From assembly GCA_002118135.1 (NCBI GenBank), contig BDIU01000233.1, positions 17,027 to 81,026 on the forward strand: DNA of 64,000 nucleotides. Direction: 5' to 3'. Source of the DNA: Trebouxia sp. TZW2008 (lineage: Eukaryota; Chlorophyta; Trebouxiophyceae; Trebouxiales; Trebouxiaceae). Position numbers and translations under genes: made by a program. This document shows positions 56,072 through 64,000 of this stretch, one piece after another. Under the pieces are notes generated by a model that worked only from the letters and a program-made list of their open reading frames with translations, did no database searches and was not told where the DNA came from. The stretch's first letter is position 1. Each line of letters begins with the position of its first letter.

Positions 56072-59000
56072 ATGCAGTGCGCGCGCGAGGTGACAACACC
56101 TCGATCGTCATTCGCGCCGGTATCAGCAGCGGAACAAGTTTTCATCATGCGGCGCTTCTGCATGGACAGGGTCGGCACGGTTGCAAGCACCTGCAAGCTC
56201 TTGATCTTTGCTGGTCAGCACGCCTCTGACTGCCTTCAAGCTGGCTTGCCTAGCATTGCACTTGCCTTATCTGGTTTCCTTGGCGCATCGCGCAAACGCT
56301 TCACGCGCGCACACTGCCCTCGACTATCACCGCTCTGCAATACTGCAGGTGTGATAGCGGCCATGGGGTTACAGACGGCAGACGCCCAAAGATTTGGTAC
56401 CAGAAGCCACGGTCGCAGGCTTGCCCAAGCTGCAGCACCAGCGCCGAGTCTCAGCACCAACGGACTCGCTCAAGCGTGTCCCGCGCAGCAGTATATCCTT
56501 TCCGGCCCTACCAACCAATCCATTTTTGATCCCCTGACGGTCGACGAGTACGATTCGATCGTCGACTTCATGGTATGCACATGGGTGCAGCTGCCGCCAC
56601 GTTTATTCTGCATCTGTTATCGATGCTGAATCGACATCTTCAGGCGCTGTTGTAATCTGCACCGACCTGCAAACTCGAAGCTGTAGATATGCTCAGCATG
56701 ACAGACTGAGCTGTACGCAAACATACCAGCATTGAGGTGTGCATTACCTTTGAGGCATGCCTATCAGATTGCAGGATCACAGTCAGCACAATGCACTGCC
56801 TGTTTCTGAAGTTAATGACCACAGTCACAATGGCTGTACAGCATCTTGGCCCTAAATTGGACACGTGACGCTGCGTCCACGCCCAAATAGCATGTCAAGC
56901 AGAGCTTAGCAAGGGCCTGCTGTATCAGCCCCTGATCTTTTCCTCTGCAGATGATTCAAAGCACGACCGCAATCTTGGATTGTTGCATTGCCAGGCATTG
57001 CAGTCACATCTTACATTCCTGTCCTGATCAGCTGACCAACACCTTGAAATCAATCCAGGGCACAGCATGCACGGATTGCTGACCAGCATTTGCTGTGTCA
57101 ACACAGGTCAACCAGACAGGCTTCATCTTCCCAGCTGATACTGACAGATCTGAAATGGTGAATCCTGGATCTTCTGGCACCAATGGGGTAAGGCATTTAG
57201 CATCACATGTCCGACGCATTGGCTTCGGTTCTCAGCTTGACATTGCCTGTGCTGTGTCCTGTTTGTGTCTTATGACATAATTGCAAGCAAATGTATGCCT
57301 CAAATAGTGAGCCGAGTGAAAATGAGGCTGTCTGCAGCTGAGATGATGCAGAAGTTTTCTGCGCTGTCTGCTGTGCTGTGTCTTCAAACATCCTGAATGG
57401 CACTTTGGCTGAAAATGCTTGCATCATATTGCCTGCGCTATCACACTGTGTCGCTGCAAAGGACAGCTTCTTTGTTGAGTCATTTGCATGCTTGTCATGC
57501 TCTGCATGATTTGCATGGTTGACAGCTTCAAAGTCTCTGCATGCAGACTCTGAGCAGCAAGTCAAGCAAGAACCGTTAAACCATGTCTGTAAGCAGCATG
57601 CTTCCTGCTTAAGAAATTCACGCTCAATCATGCAATGCAGCAGAGCTTCCTTGCTATTTTCACCAGCAGTCAACTCTTTTTGAAACAGGCTGCATTGCGT
57701 GCAGATTCCAATAGATGGGGATGCCAGCTTGTTGACAGAGAACTATCTTTACAATGTGTTTCTGTTCCCAGTCAACAAGGCAGAGGCTCTGGCATACTTA
57801 GATGCAGGCGGCCCATTGCCTGCTCGCTACGCCAAAGTCATTGCAGTCAGAGGCGCCAATTCTCCCCCAGATGTCATGGAATATAAGGTGAGAACCTCAT
57901 ATCAATCAAGCAATTACGCACACTGTCATAGGGAGTAATAAGGAGCTGTGATACAGCCAATGTCAGGGAAAGTCAGTGCCCGCCCAATGCATGGGACAGC
58001 TGAGCTTGCCCATGGCCATGCCCTTAGAAGACGTGAGACAATATGTTCATGATCATGTTTGGTGCTGTGTGGTCGTTTTGCATGAGGGTTAGGCTCAGAA
58101 AATTTTTACACACTTGCAGGCTTGACAGCAAGGGCACAGCAGAATCTGTGCTAGGTCACAGCCTGCCTGCATTGGCTTATAGATACTGTCTGTCATGGCA
58201 CATACATCTTACCATGCGCTCATGAGCACACACGCTAATGGCAAATGCGCCATGCAAACGCATCCAAAGTGCATCACAAGGGATGTAATCAAAATATCTG
58301 CTGGGTCCATCGTACAGTCAGCATCATGCCTTGCCGTATAAGACCTGTGGTGCATGGTCAGTTGCTATATGGAGAGTGCATGCGCATGGCCTCTTTGTGA
58401 TGAAAGTGTTAAGCCATGCCACCTTCTGCTGCACTTTGGTCTGCTGCCTGCTGGTGATGACTACAAGTTGTACTATGTTACTGTGTTTTACCATGTTTTA
58501 CTATGTCACTATGTTGGGGAAGTTACGGGTTTTCAACCCTTACGAAAGTTGATGGGAAAGCACCTGACAGTGAGCAAACCTTTTTATCATCTCTGTTACT
58601 CAATAATTGGTATCCTTTTGTACACATACACAGCAGTGTGAATTGGGCTGCCTCTGTCGCCAGAGGCTCCCATCATGGCACCTAACGGCAAAGACCAGAC
58701 TTTTCTTTTCTTTTCTTACTTTCTTCAGCAGTATGCTGACACCTTCTGCTGCAGGTTGGGCCGCTGCCTATTGCTGATGACTCAACATATGTTCAACAGT
58801 ATGCTGATGGGCACATCCCTTGGGTGAAGAGGCCGGGGCATGATTTGGGAGACACAGGAGCCATGGTACAAGCCTTGTCTCATGTTACAATGGGTCACCC
58901 CATCGCCAACTAGTCGTGCATGTGGCAACATATTATTATAAATGTTCGTATTGTGTTATTATTATTGTTTGATCGTGCTTATTATTGTGCTTATTAGCAT

Positions 59001-62000
59001 GCATACTATTATCACGCTAATATTGTGCATATTGTTGTGCTTATTATTATTGCATGATTATTAATGTTCGATTGTGCTATCCACATTGCCCTCAGGAGCA
59101 GGCACTTATACTTGCATCACTGTAGTCATCCTGCCCGCAGTGTTTACTGGCCAAGTGTAGCGCTGCTGCTTGCTCTGCATAGCTGTTGATCCAAACGCAT
59201 ATAGCTTGCCGTCAAAGTACATTTAGCAAACTAAGTTGATGCCTGAAAGCAGCAAAATCGGTGCTGCAATGCTGTGGTCCACAAGGTGGCACAAGGCGCT
59301 CCTGATGTTGCAGGTGTCAGTGATTGACAAAGATGCCCTGACCCTCAAGCCTGTATTCAATGCCACCATAGGTAGGTTTCACACTGCAAAGCGACAGATT
59401 TTGCTTTTGGCACCAGAACAGTTTTGACCTCCAGTGCTGTTACTGGAAGCAGTACTTCAGCCTCTGCAGAACCCGGTCAACATGTCACGCACCATGCATT
59501 CTGATAATACAGTGTTTGCAATGCTGTTGATAAATATTTGCGCTATAGTATCCCAGGCAAAATGCACTGTGACCAATTTGCAAGGCTGTTACACAACACT
59601 GCTGCTTTATGCCATGGCATTTGAGGCATGGTCACTTTCACTCTTGTACTAAAAATACTGTAAGGTCGCGATGGCATGCTGCTGCTGCAGGTCAGTGTTA
59701 CAGTAACACAGATGAGGACTGCGCCTCGTCCAACATCTCATCCTTCTGGGCGCCTCCTCAGACCAGAGAGAACGGCACCAACAGGTGAGTTGGCCTACAG
59801 TGTCTTGATGCAATTGGGCTTACACAGCTTTTGTGCCGTCTCTGGCCCCAACTTCATCCCTGAAGACCCCCTTCCTGCCGCATGCTTTACCTTAACCCCT
59901 CTCCTGCTCTTTGAGCCTTCATCCCCAATTCTCTCATGCCTCCCGAAAGCCCAAAACCTAGCCCAATCACTCGCCCCAACTGAGCCCCCAAACCCCTCCC
60001 CCCACCGCCTCCCACCAATCGCTCCCCCAACCAGTCCCCAAACCCCTCAACCCCTACCGTCGATCCTGGCACATCTCCTCATTACATGCGTCCACTCCAC
60101 TCTCCACCTCACCTCCCCGCTCCAGGCTCTCCCCAACCCCTCCATGTTCCCCCAACCCCTCCCCAAATGCTTCTCTCAACTCTCCCTGCCAAGTCCTCAT
60201 CCATCTCCTGGCACCTCAAGTCAAATGCTTCTGAAGGTGACTGCATGCAAGCGCTGCTTTGGTCGACACTGAGGCCTGGGGCTTCAGTGACAAGAATTGA
60301 AAGCAAATGTGGTCAAGTTGGGACCCAAGACACCCCGCATCCGAGGTTGCTTCTTTCGCAAATCTGGAATGCTTGTATGCAGGATGGTGCTGCACACACC
60401 TTCAAAACTTTTTGCTGTTTGTATGCAGTACAGCATTGCTGCAATTTTTCTTACTGATCTTGGGGTGTTTGCATGCAGAATAGTGCTGAACATGTTCTTC
60501 TTCAGTCCAGAATGGGCAGGCGCATCTGATGAGCTACAAGTGCTGCCCATTGCCTGGAAAACAGATCAGACCTCTCAGAACTTTTCTGACTGGTTCAACT
60601 TTGAATTTGAGTACTGCAATCAGGTCAACACCCTAGCCATGCACTCATGCAAACATGATATAATGTATGTGGGTGTAGTCATGACATTGATGCTCAGTTG
60701 CTCATGCTGACAAAACCCGGTCATAGATGAATTTGCATCATGTTGGTGCCAATCACTTGGAGCTTGCAAGATGAGATCAGCGATGCCTTATTGTGGTTTA
60801 ACACTACTGGTTTGCAAAGCAAGTTCTGTGGCATTTGGGTGCAGCATCTGTTGCCAACGCAGTGGCATCTTGTTCGCACAGCATGAATCTTTGGAGGTGT
60901 GCGCTACGTTGCAGATCGCCTGAATCCGGCGGACACACGATTATTGCCAGTGTAAGGCATATGCAACCAGCCTTGTTGGCCGGCTAAAGCATGTACAACA
61001 CCCTTTTTCTACTTCTTCTTAAGCCCGTGTACATGTGCCGATGCAGGGCTTCCCAACAGCCCAAGCCCTGGCAGATGCTCTGGCAAATGGCACCTTGTCA
61101 GTTTGCAATCCGGCTGAGTGGACTTCCCTCAACTACAATGACAACGTGAGCTCTGTGCTTGGCTTCAGCTGTGCTTGTTTGTCCTCCTGATCACTTGTCC
61201 CTTTCCTCTTCATCTGCACACTCTGCTGTGCACCGCTTGGTATATGATATGATGGTATATAGATGATATGTATCAGTCATATACCGGCTTGGCACTTACA
61301 TCATGCTCCAAAGTAATGCACCCAATATTATTCTGTGCAAGCAAGCAGGATTGCAGCTGCTTGACTGAACAGGCGGGCGCGGCGATTACTGGGCTTGTTC
61401 TGTGTGCTGATGCAGTGGTTGGCTGACCGATATGAGGGACCGCCTAGGGACGGGTCCACCCAAGCTGGCCCCCGCCTGTATGAGCCCCAGGGCAAACGCT
61501 TCACTCTTCTTCAAGGGGACTCCCCATCTTCAAGAGTCTTCCAGTAAGCTGCACTCAAGGCAGTTTTGCTGTCTGAAACCTAGCTCTAGCTAGATTTGAG
61601 TGGGCCAAAGCCTGTTTCCCGGCCAACTTGTCTTGAGCTGTAATGTGACACATCTGGTTTGAGTGGCTGCGTTTCTGTCGAAAATAAGTCTGACTATCTC
61701 ACTAAATTGAGATACTGACATTACAGACAGCAGAAGAAGCACCAGCTCTGGCAGTGGCAACAATCATTACCACCATTGATATCATAGCAACATCATTGTT
61801 CATGCTGATTTAAATGACATCAAAACAGTGACGTGCACGTGTCCACTCTGTCATACAAAGAATATAAAAATCAACGATGGGTTGATGCAGGTACTTGGGC
61901 TGGCAAGCGCATGTGACAGTTGATCCCTGGACGGGGTTATCCCTGCATGATGTCAGATTCCTGGGAGAGCGCATTGCATATGAGATCAGCGTCCAAGATC

Positions 62001-62147
62001 AGTTTGTTGCCTATTCAGGCTACTCTCCATTGGCCAGGCTTTCTACTTTGATGATTCTTACCAGCTGGGGGCTTCCTCATATCAACTCAGGCAAGCATTT
62101 CAACAGCCTGTTGCCTGTCAAGTAGCATCTGGTGCTGCTGCTGCTGC

Positions 62148-62200
<53 letters not shown>

Positions 62201-62206
62201 CTGTTG

Positions 62207-62258
<52 letters not shown>

Positions 62259-63852
62259 AGCAGTGAAGCTTCACCCTCACAAACTGCACTAGGTGCTCTC
62301 TGAGCCGTTGCACTGTATACTTGACTGCCCAATGGATCAAGCAATTGTCAATCATGACTTGTTCAACTGTGTGATCCTTCTTCTTCCTTGCAGGGCTGGA
62401 GTGGACTGCCCTGAGACAGCAACCTTCATGGTAAGCATTTTGCTTTGTGTTTTGCAATCATATGACCCTATGATAATGTACACTTTGCTGTTGTGTGCAT
62501 GCACAAGCCAGCAACAAGTTTTTTTTTTGCATGCACATAAATGTTGGACACAATAACGCTATCCAAGGGTAGGCCAAAAGGAGCTTGTGACCTTGCGCTA
62601 CAAGACTACCTTGAGAACTAGCTGTGTCAGTCTTTCTGGCTTGCAGCTGTTAATGATGACTTGCTACATGCCTGCTATAGTCGGTGTCTGCATTGAGTGA
62701 ATTGTTCAGGGGGATGCAAGATACTTGCCTTTACCCAATACCCAAAAATATACTATGATGTTACAGCAGCTTGGTAACTTGCGTTTGGTCTGCTGCTGCC
62801 TTCTACGTATCAGTTGTTGCGTTGAGCATCACAATATACCAAACAATGATAGCATGGGCATGCTTTGCGTGAGAACCAGTTTGGATGCGGCGCTTCCCAA
62901 ACATATGCATGGCACAATATGGGGACATAATGCCATGTGTGGGTACAGGACATTGAAATGATGGGAGAGTTTGGATACCTGATTCAGTCAAAGGCAGCAG
63001 TCTGTTTCTTTGAGGACTGGACTCTAGGCACCACCACATGGAGGTAACTCACCCACTTCATCTCTGCAGAGCTCACAATTCATTGAGTCTGACACTGCAG
63101 CTTGGTTGCAGTTACAGGCCATGTGTTGTGTTTTGTAGCTGTTGTGGGTCGAGCGTGATTGCAGCAAGCCATTTTCTATTGTTTATCATGCAGGTGTGAC
63201 ATTGCAAGTGATGCATATGAACATGGCACTCCTCCCTGACAGCTGGCTGCGGACCTTTACCTGAGCAGAAGTTGCATAAGCAAACTTGTTGCAGCCCATG
63301 TTCCAGACTTAGCAAACAACATGTCTATTTTCAGATCCAAGCTGTGCACAAATATGCGGTGCATGCACGGAACATCGTCAAGGCAGCTGCTTCTCATAAG
63401 CTCAAGCTGTGCCTCATCATATCATCTTGATCTGAAGCAAAGCTGTGTGCAATGCATAGGCATACTGATATTCTTGAAGATGGCACATTGAGGGACAATG
63501 GCAACCGAGACTACGAGTTTTTGGTTAGAACCATCGCTACTGTTGGCAACTATGGTGAGCACCTTACATTATGTGCGAAAAGTCCGTCATTTGGTGTTCA
63601 TCTGCTGCGTGCAGAGACTGCCCCTTTGCTAGCCTTCGTCATTCAACACAGCAATCTGCTTCAGTCATTCAGAACAGTGAGAGGCGCTGGATGTTTCCAG
63701 ACCCAGTCCTGCCTTGTCGATACAATACACTATTGACCAAACCCATGTTTGCCCTGCAGACTACATGTATGATGTGCGCTTTGCGCTGGATGGTGCCATT
63801 ACATGCCGTATCTATCAGGCAGGCTACATGCAGGCCGCTTATTGGGACCCAG
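56072..63852 (+). CDS. Copper amine oxidase (3' end beyond window)
   Basis: Oxidises primary amines to aldehydes with H2O2 and ammonia, using topaquinone (TPQ) and copper. The start is ATG 56072 or 56147. Exons: 56072-56572, 57107-57187, 57705-57887, 58755-58865, 59314-59371, 59691-59784, 60506-60623, 61047-61145, 61416-61543, 61891-62090, 62394-62430, 62949-63043, 63460-63554 and 63760-63852. Diagnostic parts: substrate-channel domain YLGWQAHVTVDPWTGLSLHD and GERIAYEISVQD; the probable catalytic-base segment FYFDDSYQLG; GVDCPETATFM; and the TPQ motif TVGNYDY, split by an intron after NY. The copper His residues lie past the window. The tenth exon is one base short, so the frame shifts near 62033. 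Its intron uses a GC donor. A Gly/Ala and Arg N-terminus may be a targeting sequence or membrane anchor. Confidence 0.93.
58646..58716 (+). repeat. Dispersed repeat family B, copy 2
   Basis: gctgcctctgt / cagaggctcccat inverted pair, aacggcaaag and a (ttttc)n run, matching 44037-44104 over about 70 bp. Intronic in the amine oxidase. Confidence 0.85.
58925..59080. repeat. AT-rich (TTA/ATT)n low-complexity tract
   Basis: Repeated attattatt and tgtgcttattatt words in an amine oxidase intron. Confidence 0.9.
59870..60225. repeat. C-rich low-complexity tract (G-rich on minus strand)
   Basis: About 350 bp of the sixth amine oxidase intron in which the plus strand is dominated by C with many CCCC runs (for example cccccaacccctccccaaa). 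The open plus frame it creates is proline/serine low complexity, not a gene. Confidence 0.9.
60368..60500 (+). repeat. Triplicated acceptor-like segment before an amine oxidase exon
   Basis: Three units near 60371, 60418 and 60467: tgtatgcagGATggtgctgc, tgtatgcagTACagcattgc and tgcatgcagAATagtgctga. Each looks like a splice acceptor plus exon start. The accepted exon begins at 60506. Confidence 0.7.
62131..62262 (+). repeat. Long CTG/TTG repeat in GC-AG intron
   Basis: About 130 bp of ctg and ttg triplets (CAG/CAA on the minus strand) just after the GC donor at 62091. Open minus frames here are pure Gln/Ser and are not genes. Confidence 0.97.
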
Positions 63853-63937
63853 GTTAGCAGTCTGACTTGTGCACAAAGCAACCTCAGCCCCTCATGACCT
63901 GCCAGCGCAGTCTGTTGCAGCAGAGTGCCCATAAACA

Positions 63938-64000
<63 letters not shown>
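63938..64000 (+). repeat. (GTTGCT)n hexanucleotide repeat at window end
   Basis: At least ten perfect copies of gttgct running off the end of the window, in the intron after exon 63760-63852. Confidence 0.97.

Noticed and set aside
56951..57003. Possible extra amine oxidase exon beginning MIQSTTAIL
   Set aside because: Joining 56572 directly to 57107 keeps the phase and gives a continuous family-like sequence, and the segment has no good donor.
59676..60272. Long plus-strand ORF of about 198 codons, rich in Pro and Ser
   Set aside because: It reads through two amine oxidase exon/intron boundaries and a C-rich low-complexity tract in a frame different from the true exons; no protein-like pattern.
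62077..62457. Minus-strand ORFs made of long Gln or Ser runs
   Set aside because: They translate the CTG/TTG microsatellite of an intron.

Overview
The window is nuclear DNA from an intron-rich green plant-lineage organism. The best fit is a chlorophyte alga, possibly a trebouxiophyte; that lineage call is an inference. The proteins are plant-like (MOR1/XMAP215, SCC3 cohesin subunit, HAUS6/AUG6, a plant-type aldo-keto reductase), and a ciliary protein of the CFAP119 family is also present. Almost every gene is cut into 10 to 40 short exons with GT-AG junctions. There are no operons, Shine-Dalgarno sites or CRISPR arrays. Base composition is mixed. Gene bodies are poor in CpG and rich in TG/CA and 'tgcatgc', while most gene starts are CpG-rich.

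Layout. 1-247: last exon of an unidentified plus-strand gene. 806-3697 (-): aldo-keto reductase, six exons, fully resolved. 5090-21898 (-): cohesin subunit SCC3/STAG, with a decayed LINE reverse transcriptase inside one intron (about 7106-8530). 22268-37998 (-): MOR1/XMAP215 TOG-domain microtubule polymerase, with a possible small plus-strand gene nested in an intron (29612-29848). 38238-40212 (+): CFIm68/CPSF6-like RRM protein, starting head-to-head with MOR1. 40806 to about 41270 (-): a small three-exon coiled-coil gene with a Cys/His motif at its end. 41331-43403 (+): poly-Q IQ-motif protein. 44177-48642 (-): SAND plus Tudor-like chromatin protein, eight exons resolved. 49593-53848 (+): augmin subunit HAUS6. 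53859 to about 55430 (-): CFAP119/CCDC189-like ciliary protein, ending 10 bp from the HAUS6 stop. 56072 to beyond 64000 (+): copper amine oxidase, cut by the window end.

Functional theme. Three genes act in chromosome cohesion or spindle assembly (SCC3, MOR1, HAUS6), and a ciliary gene and a chromatin gene lie beside them. This clustering may be chance.

Most unusual signal. Short tandem duplications recur at exon-intron junctions in at least five genes: SCC3, MOR1, HAUS6, the SAND gene and the amine oxidase. Each copies the end of an exon with its splice site into the adjoining intron, one to three times, at unit lengths of about 55 to 255 bp. Most copies are decayed or out of phase. At least one (11860-11940 in SCC3) keeps good splice sites and a symmetric 0-0 phase and could be spliced into the mRNA. 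Two dispersed intronic repeat families, two GC-AG introns and a one-base frameshift in the amine oxidase were also found.
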